The notes under the pieces were generated by a model that was given only the letters and a program-made list of their open reading frames with translations, was not told the DNA's origin and made no database searches. DNA of 64,000 nucleotides from Cytobacillus luteolus. Lineage in GTDB: Bacteria > Bacillota > Bacilli > Bacillales > Bacillaceae_L. The translations under genes and the position numbers were made by a program. The stretch is from positions 310,001 through 374,000 of the forward strand of contig NZ_JAGGKM010000001.1 of the NCBI RefSeq assembly GCF_017873715.1, in the 5' to 3' direction. The stretch's first letter is position 1. Each line of letters opens with the position of its first letter. This document shows, one piece after another, positions 7,200 to 15,633 of the stretch.

Positions 7200-7280
7200 A
7201 ATCTCCCCCTCTTCAAAAATTATGATGCCCGGTGTGTAATTGAAATATGCAAAGATAAATTATTTTTTTTAGAAACGCAC

Positions 7281-7348
7281 TTCGACAAATGCCACGCAAA
7301 TGTCGAATATCAAGTACATTTGACAAGCTCTATCCTCCTTTGTCGAAA
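7281..7348. promoter_or_regulatory. Three Spo0A-type boxes upstream of ecsA
   Basis: The 0A-box core TGTCGAA occurs three times. One is on the minus strand at 7281-7287 (read CATTTGTCGAAG). Two are on the plus strand at 7301-7307 (AAATGTCGAA) and 7341-7347 (TTTGTCGAAA). Their starts are exactly 20 and 40 bp apart, so they lie on the same face of the helix. They could control ecsA, the leftward array transcript, or both. Spo0A binding is inferred from the consensus. Confidence 0.65.
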
Positions 7349-7424
7349 GGCCATGAATGTTTCTCTTTATGGTAAAATTTGATATGATTAGTAAAATAAT
7401 GAATAGAAAAAGAAGGGATTAGCC

Positions 7425-8168
7425 ATGTCACTTTTAGAGGTAAAACAGTTAACGGGTGGATATACGAAAAATCCTGTTCTTAAGGATGTGTCCTTTTCAG
7501 TAAACCGTAATGAAATTGTTGGTCTGATCGGTTTAAATGGAGCAGGGAAAAGTACGACAATAAAACACATCATTGGGCTTATGGAAGCAAAGCAGGGGCA
7601 AGTTTTAATTAATGAAAGAACACAAAAAGAGGATATAGAGAAATATCGTTCTCAATTTAGTTTCATCCCAGAAACACCAATCCTTTATGATGAACTAACC
7701 TTGTTTGAGCATTTAGAGTTAACCGCAATGGCATATGGTTTAGATAAGGAAACATTTGAATCACGTCTTCAGCCATTGTTAAAAGAGTTTCGAATGGAAA
7801 AGAAATTAAAGTGGTTCCCGGCTCACTTCTCAAAGGGAATGAAGCAAAAGGTCATGATTATGTGTGCTTTCTTAGTGGAGCCTTCTTTATATATAATCGA
7901 TGAGCCGTTTGTTGGGTTAGATCCATTAGGCATACAATCACTTCTTGAGTTGATGAACAAGATGAAGGAAAATGGTGCTGGTATCCTAATGTCTACACAC
8001 ATCTTGGCTACTGCGGAAAGATACTGTGATTCATTTGTTATTTTACATAACGGAAGGGTTAGGGCGAAAGGAACTCTAACTGAATTAAGAAAAGAGTTTA
8101 ACATGGAAAACGCAACGTTAGATGATATCTATATTCAGCTAACAAAGGAAGAAGATACGAATGATTGA
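7425..8168 (+). CDS. ecsA: ABC transporter ATPase EcsA
   Basis: The ATP-binding subunit of the Ecs ABC exporter, 247 residues. Walker A is GLNGAGKST (about residues 36-44), the signature region is the unusual FSKGMKQK, and Walker B is LYIIDEP followed by the D-loop. In B. subtilis, ecs mutants are defective in secretion, competence, sporulation and intramembrane protease (RasP) activity. The start follows AGAAGGGATTAGCC. Its stop overlaps the ecsB start by 8 bases, indicating translational coupling. Confidence 0.96.
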   Translation: MSLLEVKQLTGGYTKNPVLKDVSFSVNRNEIVGLIGLNGAGKSTTIKHIIGLMEAKQGQVLINERTQKEDIEKYRSQFSFIPETPILYDELTLFEHLELTAMAYGLDKETFESRLQPLLKEFRMEKKLKWFPAHFSKGMKQKVMIMCAFLVEPSLYIIDEPFVGLDPLGIQSLLELMNKMKENGAGILMSTHILATAERYCDSFVILHNGRVRAKGTLTELRKEFNMENATLDDIYIQLTKEEDTND

Positions 8169-9378
8169 TGCTAATAAATTATGGAAGCATAGGAACACTC
8201 AATATATAACAGAGATTAGACGCTATTTAAAATATATGTTCAACGATCATTTATTGATTGCTTTGATTTTTTTAATCGGCGGAGCAGCTTTTGTTTATAG
8301 TGGTTGGCTTGAAACACTATCACCAACATTTCCTGCCATTTTAATCATTGCTATACTGCTAGCGATCCCATTGACAAATAGTCAGATACAAACACTTTTA
8401 AAAGAGCCGGATATTGTATTTTTATTACAAGTTGAAAATAAACTAACACCTTACTTTCAAAAAGCATTCTTATCTAGTTTGGTGTTTCAAAGTTATTTAA
8501 TAGTACTACTACTCGCAGCCATATCACCACTATATTTCAAGGTGACAGGTAATTCATTCCTAGCTCTTTTCGTGATTTTTTGTGTCCTTATCTTACAAAA
8601 GATATGGAACTTGTTAATAACATGGAATGTAAATTACTTTATTGAACCTTGGGCACGAACGACGGATCGATTTGTACGTTTTTTTATTAACTTTTTGTTT
8701 GTATATTTACTTTTAAAAGAAGCAAACTTTCTGTTTATCGTAGGCATGATTGCAATTATGATTGTCCTTCTTCTTTATTTTAACAGAGCAACATCATCAA
8801 AAAGTTTAAATTGGAATCAGTTAATTGACTTAGAGTCCAGAAGGATGATGACATTTTATCGAATAGCAAATTTATTTACAGATGTGCCTAAACTTAAAGA
8901 ACGTGTCAAGAGGCGCAGATGGCTTGATTGGGTGACTGGAATGCTACCATACGCGCAGAAAAACACATATGGTCATTTATACTTAAGAACTTTTTTACGC
9001 TCCAGTGATTACTTAGGAATGTATGTCCGACTTCTTGTCATCGGTGGCCTTATTCTCTATTTTATCCCACTGGGAAATGGGAAGATCTTGGTTGCGTTGT
9101 TATTTATCTATTTAACAGGATATCAATTAATGACTTTATGGAGACAACACAGCTTAAAGATATGGATTGATCTATATCCAGTTTCAAAAGATACACGATT
9201 GTCTTCCTTTTTACAGCTAATCTTAGTCTTACTGGCGGTTCAGAGTTTGTTATTTGCAGTAAGTGTGTTCGTGAGTGGGATGGTTAGTCAATCACTACTC
9301 GTACTCGTACTTTCAATTATATTTACTTATCTTTTTGTACAAATGTATATTAAAGGTAAGATAAAGAAGCTTTCCTAG
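8161..9378 (+). CDS. ecsB: ABC transporter permease EcsB
   Basis: The membrane subunit partner of EcsA, 405 residues. Hydrophobic segments occur in pairs at about residues 30-75, 105-145, 175-210, 285-330 and 345-400. Between them is a long basic cytoplasmic loop (about 210-280) with VKRRRWLDW. The size matches B. subtilis EcsB. The overlap with ecsA shows a coupled pair. The gene ends at a terminator, so ecsC, 105 bp further on, may be expressed separately or by read-through. Confidence 0.94.
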   Translation: MIDANKLWKHRNTQYITEIRRYLKYMFNDHLLIALIFLIGGAAFVYSGWLETLSPTFPAILIIAILLAIPLTNSQIQTLLKEPDIVFLLQVENKLTPYFQKAFLSSLVFQSYLIVLLLAAISPLYFKVTGNSFLALFVIFCVLILQKIWNLLITWNVNYFIEPWARTTDRFVRFFINFLFVYLLLKEANFLFIVGMIAIMIVLLLYFNRATSSKSLNWNQLIDLESRRMMTFYRIANLFTDVPKLKERVKRRRWLDWVTGMLPYAQKNTYGHLYLRTFLRSSDYLGMYVRLLVIGGLILYFIPLGNGKILVALLFIYLTGYQLMTLWRQHSLKIWIDLYPVSKDTRLSSFLQLILVLLAVQSLLFAVSVFVSGMVSQSLLVLVLSIIFTYLFVQMYIKGKIKKLS

Positions 9379-9383
9379 ACAGA

Positions 9384-9413
9384 TGCCCCTTTTCCGAGGA
9401 TAAGGGGTTTTTT
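9384..9413 (+). terminator. Terminator after ecsB
   Basis: CCCCTT pairs with AAGGGG around TTCCGAGGAT and is followed by TTTTTT. It is short but well formed. Confidence 0.85.
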
Positions 9414-9483
9414 AGTTCAATGAATCTTTCAATAAATACATTCGTATATAAATAGACAGTATTTTAAAAAGGACGTTGAGGGT

Positions 9484-10191
9484 ATGGATTACTATGAAGT
9501 CAAAGCTAAAGAAGAATTAGGTAAGTGGAGAAAGAAGATAACGAAGAAATCAACGATACTAAATCGTTTTTCAAAAACAGCACAAACGAAGATCAATAGT
9601 TATATTCCAGAAAGGGCGCATCAAATTATTACCGAAAGTATTAAGAAAATGGTTCAAGCCACATTAGCTGGTTCGGAGTATACAACCAAAGAAAGAGATG
9701 TAAGAGAGTTAACTTTAGAGGAAAAAGAAAAACTTGTCTTAGAAAGGTTAAATGTGTATAAACGGACAGCTGCAGTAGAAGGAGCGGGAACTGGAGCAGG
9801 TGGTTTTTTATTAGCTCTAGCAGACTTTCCATTACTGCTATCGATTAAAATGAAGTTCTTATTTGAAATAGCTTCAATCTACGGTTATGATTCAAAAAAA
9901 TACGATGAGCGTTTGTTTCTTCTTCATATTTTTAAATTAGCTTTTTCTAGTGATAAGCATAAAGCAGAAACACTTGAGTTGATCGAGGATTGGGATGAAA
10001 AGAAGAAGGAGCTAGAAGAGTTAGATTGGCGTGTATTTCAACAAGAGTACCGTGATTACATCGATTTTGTGAAAATGCTTCAACTACTACCTGGAATAGG
10101 AGCAGTAGTAGGTGCCTATGCGAACTACAACCTACTTGACCAATTAGGAGAAACAGCAATTAACTGCTTTAGACTAAGGTATTTTGAGTGA
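9484..10191 (+). CDS. ecsC: EcsC family protein
   Basis: A 235-residue EcsC-domain protein, the third gene of the ecs cluster; its biochemical role is unknown. The family core is visible: AAVEGAGTGAGGFLLALADFPLLLSIKMKF read in parts at about residues 98-127, a glycine-rich, membrane-associating region, and a second one near the end, LLPGIGAVVGAYANYNLLDQLGE. A charged N-terminal helical region precedes it. The ecsB terminator lies upstream, so a separate promoter is likely. The length is like that of B. subtilis EcsC. Confidence 0.92.
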   Translation: MDYYEVKAKEELGKWRKKITKKSTILNRFSKTAQTKINSYIPERAHQIITESIKKMVQATLAGSEYTTKERDVRELTLEEKEKLVLERLNVYKRTAAVEGAGTGAGGFLLALADFPLLLSIKMKFLFEIASIYGYDSKKYDERLFLLHIFKLAFSSDKHKAETLELIEDWDEKKKELEELDWRVFQQEYRDYIDFVKMLQLLPGIGAVVGAYANYNLLDQLGETAINCFRLRYFE

Positions 10192-10204
10192 AATAATGGG
10201 AAAA

Positions 10205-10330
10205 GAAAGTATTTAATTGGAATTGGTAAGTATTCTGTAGGAATAGGAAAGTAAACCTCCAAGATAGGAAAGTATTTCTGTTCAATAAGTAAGTATTTTG
10301 TTGTCTTAGTTAAGTATTTCAATTTATTTC
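10205..10330. repeat. Six tandem 21-bp units downstream of ecsC
   Basis: Units begin at 10205, 10226, 10247, 10268, 10289 and 10310, exactly 21 bp apart, with core (G/T)(A/T)AAGTATTT. The third unit is the most diverged. Twenty-one bases is two helical turns and also seven codons. The leftward open frame across it (10125-10397) shows heptads ending in KY or EY only because of this period. The array lies between the ecsC stop and the shared terminator. Confidence 0.93.
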
Positions 10331-10355
10331 CATTTGAACGCCTGATTATGATCAT

Positions 10356-10392
10356 AAAAAAGCGTCTGGAAGAAGGGTTCCAAACGCTTTTA
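10356..10392. terminator. Bidirectional terminator between ecsC and yhaA
   Basis: AAAAGCGT and ACGCTTTT, with an inner TGGAA/TTCCA pairing, form a stem flanked by A and T runs. It ends ecsC and the leftward amidohydrolase gene. Confidence 0.88.
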
Positions 10393-10396
10393 TTCA

Positions 10397-11599
10397 TTAA
10401 GCTTCTATTTTTGCTTCTACTTTATTATTAATTAGGTAATTAATCGCAGCTGATCCTAATGTTTTTGATGCAACTAGCATTGCTTTTTCATCAAAATCAA
10501 ATTTAGGATGATGGTGTGGGTAAGGAACATCGACATTTACTGGCCTTGCTCCTGTAAAGAAGAATGTGCCTTTCACATGTTGTAAGTAATAGGCAAAATC
10601 TTCTCCACCCATTTGAAGATCTGCTTCTTCAACAGAAGTTACTCCAGGTACGCTTCTTGCAAGATCAACTAAGAATTCTGTTTCAGCCTTGTGATTAACA
10701 ACAGCTGGATAACCACGATCAAACGAATAAGTGTAAGAGGAGTCATTTGTGTAACAAGTACCTTTAACAATACGTTCAATTTCTTCTTCTACCTGTGTAC
10801 GAACTTCCTCATCAAAAGTTCGAACGGTACCAATTAATTTAGCTGTATCTGCAATAACATTAAATGCATTTTCTGCTACAAAAGAACCGACAGATACAAC
10901 AGCTGATTTAACTGGGTTAACCTTTCTACTAACAATTTGTTGAAGGTTAACAACAAGTTGTGAAGCTGTTACAACTGCATCCTTTGTTTTATGTGGCTGC
11001 GCACCATGTCCACCTGCACCTTGTACTGTAATTTCAAAACGGTCAGCAGCAGCCATGATTGGTCCAACTCGGTATTGAATCGTTCCAGTTTGGTCACCAG
11101 CCCAAAGGTGAGTTCCAAAAATAGCATCGACCCCATCTAAGCATCCATCTTCAATCATTGAAATGGCTCCACCTGGTGCATATTCTTCTGCATGCTGATG
11201 GATGAATACAACTGTACCAGGAATCGAATCCTTCATTTCATGAAGAACTTTTGCTAGTATCAATAGAGTCGATGTATGCCCATCATGTCCGCAAGCATGC
11301 ATAACGCCTGGAACAGTTGATTTGTAAGGGACATCCTTCTCGTCTTGAATTGGGAGAGCATCAAAATCCGCACGTAGTGCTACAGTTTGTCCAGGCTTTC
11401 CACCTACTACTTTGGCAACAACACCATTTCCGCCAACATTTGTACGAACCTCAATACCTAGTTCTTTATAGAAGTTAGCTATGTATTCAGCCGTTTTGTA
11501 TTCTTTAAACGAAAGCTCAGGATGCTGATGTAAATGACGTCTAATATCAACCATTTCACTATACTTTTCTTCAAGCGATTCAAACAATTCAAGCAACAT
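10397..11599 (-). CDS. yhaA: M20-family N-acyl-amino-acid amidohydrolase YhaA
   Basis: A zinc-dependent amidohydrolase/carboxypeptidase of 400 residues (M20D, HipO-like). It probably removes acyl groups from amino acids. Metal-site motifs are HACGHDGH (about residues 101-108), HQHAEEYAPGG and, near the C-terminus, GGEDFAYY. The lid/dimer domain occupies about 185-295. The start follows AAAGGGGGC. It sits directly after ecsC in opposite orientation, consistent with the B. subtilis yhaA position. The exact substrate is not visible from sequence. Confidence 0.9.
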   Translation of the reverse strand: MLLELFESLEEKYSEMVDIRRHLHQHPELSFKEYKTAEYIANFYKELGIEVRTNVGGNGVVAKVVGGKPGQTVALRADFDALPIQDEKDVPYKSTVPGVMHACGHDGHTSTLLILAKVLHEMKDSIPGTVVFIHQHAEEYAPGGAISMIEDGCLDGVDAIFGTHLWAGDQTGTIQYRVGPIMAAADRFEITVQGAGGHGAQPHKTKDAVVTASQLVVNLQQIVSRKVNPVKSAVVSVGSFVAENAFNVIADTAKLIGTVRTFDEEVRTQVEEEIERIVKGTCYTNDSSYTYSFDRGYPAVVNHKAETEFLVDLARSVPGVTSVEEADLQMGGEDFAYYLQHVKGTFFFTGARPVNVDVPYPHHHPKFDFDEKAMLVASKTLGSAAINYLINNKVEAKIEA

Positions 11600-11710
11600 G
11601 AAAGAAGCCCCCTTTAATTTTTCAAACTATTGCTATAATTATAGCATGTTACTATAATAAGTATGAATCTTTTGTTTTAGACTAATAGAATTAAAATAGA
11701 AGGAAGTGAA

Positions 11711-12406
11711 ATGACATTGGAAATAAAAACACAACATCAATTAAAAGCCACTAATACGAACCTACCATTCTATTTTTTTCTTAGTTTTTCAGTACCAGCT
11801 CTTGCTTTATTAATTTTATTCATGCAACAGGTGACTTCTGGCACAGAAGTGTTCGGAGATAAGGCTATCGAAAATTTTGTTAGCGGATTTACAAATTCAT
11901 CTACAGTCTTTTTCTTTACCTTTATTACCAATTTTGTAACGACAGGTTCGGTCATTACTTTACTTGTAATCTCACTTGTTCTGATATGGTGGAAAAGCAG
12001 AGATTATGCAGCTATGATTGTTCTTGCTGTAGGTACTTACCTTAGTGATGAGATAAACCAGTGGTTGAAGATTACAATAGGAAGGGAACGCCCCAGTATT
12101 GATGTTAGCGTTTTTGCAGAAGGACACAGCTTTCCAAGTGGCCATGCAATGGTAGGAATTATGTTTTACGGTTTTTTAACCTACTTTGTTTTTTCAATGC
12201 TAAAAAATAGCAAGCACAAATTAATCCTAGTTATTACAATGTCTGTGATTATATTTCTAATTGGACTCAGCCGAATCGTTTTAAATGTTCATTACCCTTC
12301 GGATGTTATTGCAGGATTTGCAGCAGGATTTATCGGACTAGTTATTATGATTTTATTACATAAGGGTGGGCGTACAATTTTCCATCAGAAACTAAAAAAG
12401 GGATGA
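11711..12406 (+). CDS. PAP2-family membrane phosphatase
   Basis: A membrane lipid phosphatase of 231 residues. All three PAP2 motifs are present: KITIGRERP (about 115-123), SFPSGHAM (about 140-147) and SRIVLNVHYPSD (about 188-199). These supply the catalytic histidines and the arginine and lysine ligands. About six hydrophobic helices surround them. Likely substrates are phosphatidic acid, phosphatidylglycerophosphate or undecaprenyl pyrophosphate; sequence does not decide. The start follows AGAAGGAAGTGAA. The hairpin at 12395-12424 overlaps its stop. Confidence 0.92.
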   Translation: MTLEIKTQHQLKATNTNLPFYFFLSFSVPALALLILFMQQVTSGTEVFGDKAIENFVSGFTNSSTVFFFTFITNFVTTGSVITLLVISLVLIWWKSRDYAAMIVLAVGTYLSDEINQWLKITIGRERPSIDVSVFAEGHSFPSGHAMVGIMFYGFLTYFVFSMLKNSKHKLILVITMSVIIFLIGLSRIVLNVHYPSDVIAGFAAGFIGLVIMILLHKGGRTIFHQKLKKG

Positions 12407-12424
12407 GCCTTCATCCCTTTTAAT
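12395..12424. terminator. Terminator between PAP2 and GDYXXLXY genes
   Basis: AAAGGGATGA pairs with TCATCCCTTT and is followed by T. It is convergent and serves both neighbours. Confidence 0.88.
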
Positions 12425-12426
12425 AT

Positions 12427-14553
12427 TTATTCTATAGTTAGTAATAGCGCATCCCCTTTTTGGGATACAGCAACTTTCGCAAACTCCGCATTTCGCTCAA
12501 CCTCAAGTCCAGTTCCTTCTGGCACGAAGTAGCTCTCAATTCCAAAAATGATTTGATTATATCCATTGTACTTTCCTGCAATAATGACCTCGTCTTCAGC
12601 TAAGCTTTCTTTAGTAGGGTCAATCTGCGTTTTATACACTTTTGAAACACTATAAATACCTTCATCATTTCTCTTCAAAAGTAAAAAGACCCGACCTTCA
12701 TGTCTACCTTCACCAAGTTCAACTTCACCGATCTCATATTGCAATCGTACATAATCACCTTGGATCATGGACCTCGGGTCTACTGGAGCAAGTTTAAGTG
12801 TAATCGTTTTTCCTTCATTAATTAAATGTTCATTTGTTATCATCTGAAAGCTTACAAAAGATAACTGAAGAACTAGCACGGCACCTACAAACACCCATTG
12901 TATTCTTGTAAATGTTTTATTTGCACCGATTGTCTTATTTTCTTTATCCAAAAACCATGTAATTATAAAGAAAATAAGCCCAATAATAAAGAATGATAGA
13001 GACTTGTGAAGTAATGACCATACTAAATCATAATAGGTTGTCACAAGACTTAAAATCCAAAAAACGGCACTTACTCTAAATTCAAAAAGCTTCTCATTTT
13101 TACCAAAAAAGATGAGCAAACCTGTAACAACTATAAAAAGTAGTATGGCAAATATAATCTCCAAGACGATTTCCTCGTTTAGGAAGGTAAGCGCGTATAA
13201 GAAAAGATAAAAGAAAAACAAACCAATCCTAAATATATCTTTTTGAGCCTTCATCAAAAAAGCAAGAACTCCATTTATTACTGCAAAAACTAGGAATACT
13301 AGCTCAATATGGTCCCCTAGTTGAAGGTCATCAAAAACAAAGGAGAGTGTGGTAATTAATAGAGCAACATAGCTTATAAATCTAACAACTCCATCTTTAA
13401 TGGTAATAAAAACAGCTAGAGATATAAGTAAGTAAAGTGTAGTGATAAAGCTTGAAAGAAAAATGGCTCCAAACATTCCAGAAAAGAAACCAATGATTAG
13501 TATTGTATGACGGGCAGTGTTATCAAGTTTCTTAAATAAAAGGCCAGTAAGAATAAACAATAAGCTTACAATAACTGCTGCATATTCCGATTCGGTTAAA
13601 ATAAAGAGCAACGAACCGAAGCTTGAAGCAAACATGATGGAGCCTATGATTGTAACAATAACAATTAAAATTCGTTTAAGAGTTGAGTTTACTTTGCTAC
13701 CACCACTAGGAGTGAATTTTCTGGCTAAGAATATACCACCTAGTATTAACAATAATGAAGCAAAGGTTCCGCTGAGTTGTACTGCAAAAAAGCCAAGATA
13801 ATGATCAAACAAGAATGGTATTTCGATAATCTTTGCACAAATATATAAACTTGCCATGGTAAATAGAATAATCGTTAATCCTTGTTGACCCTTTGATTTT
13901 TTTAGAATTACAAAGGAAATGAATGCGAATGAAATGTATAGTACATTCGTCCAACCACTGTACGGCGGAAAAAGTTCAAAAAAACTCAAACTGATTAATG
14001 CAAGATGTACAGCCGTGTATGCAAAATATCGGATAATTTTAATTCTAAACTTGTTAGTAAAGGTAAAAGCGAATAATGCTAAGTTAATTAAACATACAAC
14101 AAGATATATCAACCACTCCTCTAGATTTGTTCGACTGATGAAATAAGACGATGGGTTCATATAAAACCAGTAGGTTAGGTGAAGTAATACATAACTCACA
14201 ACCCATAGTGGTGCATACCCTGTGATAAGTGCGAGTAGTACAGTGGGTATTAGCCATACGAAAAATAGCATATAGCTATCTGCATGTGAGTTATATATCT
14301 GTCCAATCAATCCAACACTCACGCCGAAGCATATGGCTCCTGCAACAAGAAACCACTTACCTAAAAAAGGTTGTTGCGAGATAAATTTTGTAGTTATGGC
14401 TGACACGAAATAAAAAAGAAGCATGATTCCAACGGATAGCCCCAATTTTTCAAACCTCGTAAAATAACTCCAGTTTGCAGCAAAAAAGTAAATAATGCTC
14501 GTTAGTAAAAGGATAATTGACCCGAGGTAGCCTACAGGTATTAATCTTTGCAT
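12427..14553 (-). CDS. DUF2157/GDYXXLXY-domain membrane protein (708 aa)
   Basis: A large polytopic membrane protein with roughly 18 hydrophobic segments in residues 1-560. The N-terminus (IYFFAANWSYFTRFEK) is like DUF2157. The C-terminal extracytoplasmic domain carries the signature GDYVRLQYEI near residue 610, the GDYXXLXY motif. Such proteins are widespread but have no established function. AAAGGGGGAGAGAAGTT precedes the ATG. The gene stands alone: a deacetylase gene is divergent upstream, and the PAP2 gene is convergent downstream. Confidence 0.85.
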   Translation of the reverse strand: MQRLIPVGYLGSIILLLTSIIYFFAANWSYFTRFEKLGLSVGIMLLFYFVSAITTKFISQQPFLGKWFLVAGAICFGVSVGLIGQIYNSHADSYMLFFVWLIPTVLLALITGYAPLWVVSYVLLHLTYWFYMNPSSYFISRTNLEEWLIYLVVCLINLALFAFTFTNKFRIKIIRYFAYTAVHLALISLSFFELFPPYSGWTNVLYISFAFISFVILKKSKGQQGLTIILFTMASLYICAKIIEIPFLFDHYLGFFAVQLSGTFASLLLILGGIFLARKFTPSGGSKVNSTLKRILIVIVTIIGSIMFASSFGSLLFILTESEYAAVIVSLLFILTGLLFKKLDNTARHTILIIGFFSGMFGAIFLSSFITTLYLLISLAVFITIKDGVVRFISYVALLITTLSFVFDDLQLGDHIELVFLVFAVINGVLAFLMKAQKDIFRIGLFFFYLFLYALTFLNEEIVLEIIFAILLFIVVTGLLIFFGKNEKLFEFRVSAVFWILSLVTTYYDLVWSLLHKSLSFFIIGLIFFIITWFLDKENKTIGANKTFTRIQWVFVGAVLVLQLSFVSFQMITNEHLINEGKTITLKLAPVDPRSMIQGDYVRLQYEIGEVELGEGRHEGRVFLLLKRNDEGIYSVSKVYKTQIDPTKESLAEDEVIIAGKYNGYNQIIFGIESYFVPEGTGLEVERNAEFAKVAVSQKGDALLLTIE

Positions 14554-14675
14554 AACTTCTCTCCCCCTTTGTTCTCATTCTATACCAAAAATACCTTTTC
14601 TGAATGCCTAGTATGAAGAAATTTCCATGATTACTGTGCTTGATATAACAAAAACCTAACAATAGGAGGTAGGTC

Positions 14676-15587
14676 ATGTTGAATTCATTAAAAGTTATCA
14701 TGATAATCATAGGTATTATCCTGTTTAATACAGCATGTCAAAGTGGTAACCAGGGAACATTGATGGAAAATAACATTGAGCCTCAAGGGGCGATATTGTA
14801 TCAGAGTGAAAAGCACAGTGCGATCTATGGCACACATAATGAAGAAGAAAACATTAAGATCTTTTCAAATTCAGGGAATGATTCACAGTTAAAAACGGAC
14901 CTTATAAATAAATATCAGATTCCCAAGGAATGGGGAGAGAATGTTACCGGTGTCAAGACGAGGTTGGATACAACTGATAAAGTCATTGCCCTTACATTAG
15001 ATGCATGTGGTGGGGTTAATGGGAATGGGTATGATGCTGAGTTAATCTATTACCTTCGCACGGAAAATATTCCTGCAACTTTATTTATTAATAGTCGTTG
15101 GATTGATGCAAACTACTGGACATTCTGGGCATTAAACCGAATTCCTATTTTTGAACTTGAAAACCATGGAACTCACCATAGACCTTTATCAATCAATGGT
15201 AGAGAGGCTTGGGGAATAAAAGGTACAGCAAATGTCGGAGAGATGGTTGATGAAGTACTGCATAACCACCGCAAAATAGAAAGTATAACAGGAAAAGCAC
15301 CAAAGTTCTTTCGATCTGGAACAGCCTTTTATGATGAAATTGGTGTAAAAGTAGCGAATGACATTGGGGAAGAAGTCGTAAACTTCAACGTGTTAGGAGA
15401 TGCAGGAGCCACATTCTCAAAAGAACAAGTCAGAGATGCTCTCCTAAATGCTGGACCAGGAGCAATCGTATTACTTCATATGAACAAACCCGATAGAGAA
15501 ACCTTTGAAGGGATAAAACTCGCTGTACCTGAATTAAAAAGAAGGGGATACAGATTTGTAAAACTAGAGGATTACCCTTTGAAATAG
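14676..15587 (+). CDS. Polysaccharide-deacetylase-family lipoprotein
   Basis: A NodB-fold protein of 303 residues. The N-terminus is a lipoprotein signal ending in FNTAC, so it is likely anchored outside the membrane. The NodB core starts near residue 103. The usual TFDDG reads TLDACGG: the catalytic first Asp is kept but the metal-binding second Asp is replaced by Ala. The metal histidines are seen in NHGTHHRPLS. Later FFRSGTAFYD and IVLLHMN correspond to motifs 3 and 5. A start with AATAGGAGGTAGGTC is convincing. Substrate is unknown; peptidoglycan or a surface polymer is likely. Confidence 0.85.
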   Translation: MLNSLKVIMIIIGIILFNTACQSGNQGTLMENNIEPQGAILYQSEKHSAIYGTHNEEENIKIFSNSGNDSQLKTDLINKYQIPKEWGENVTGVKTRLDTTDKVIALTLDACGGVNGNGYDAELIYYLRTENIPATLFINSRWIDANYWTFWALNRIPIFELENHGTHHRPLSINGREAWGIKGTANVGEMVDEVLHNHRKIESITGKAPKFFRSGTAFYDEIGVKVANDIGEEVVNFNVLGDAGATFSKEQVRDALLNAGPGAIVLLHMNKPDRETFEGIKLAVPELKRRGYRFVKLEDYPLK

Positions 15588-15595
15588 GCGTTGAA

Positions 15596-15630
15596 AAAGA
15601 CTCATCCCATTAGGTGTTGGATGAGTCTTG
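15596..15630. terminator. Bidirectional terminator after the deacetylase
   Basis: AAGACTCATCC pairs with GGATGAGTCTT around a 10-base loop. The minus-strand side has TTTTTC, so it terminates the leftward oxidoreductase best. Confidence 0.85.
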
Positions 15631-15633
15631 CTA

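Noticed and set aside
6815-7200. Direct orthologue of the RsaE/RoxS sRNA
   Set aside because: The C-rich motif is shared, but the RsaE terminator stem and single-gene architecture are absent. Six motifs in about 350 bp do not fit.
10125-10397. Leftward 90-codon frame with heptads ending KY/EY
   Set aside because: The heptads follow from the 21-bp repeat period. The frame runs into the ecsC gene and has no ribosome site.
13517-14146. Rightward frames opposite the GDYXXLXY gene
   Set aside because: Shadows of a long membrane gene; basic and low-complexity, with no ribosome sites.
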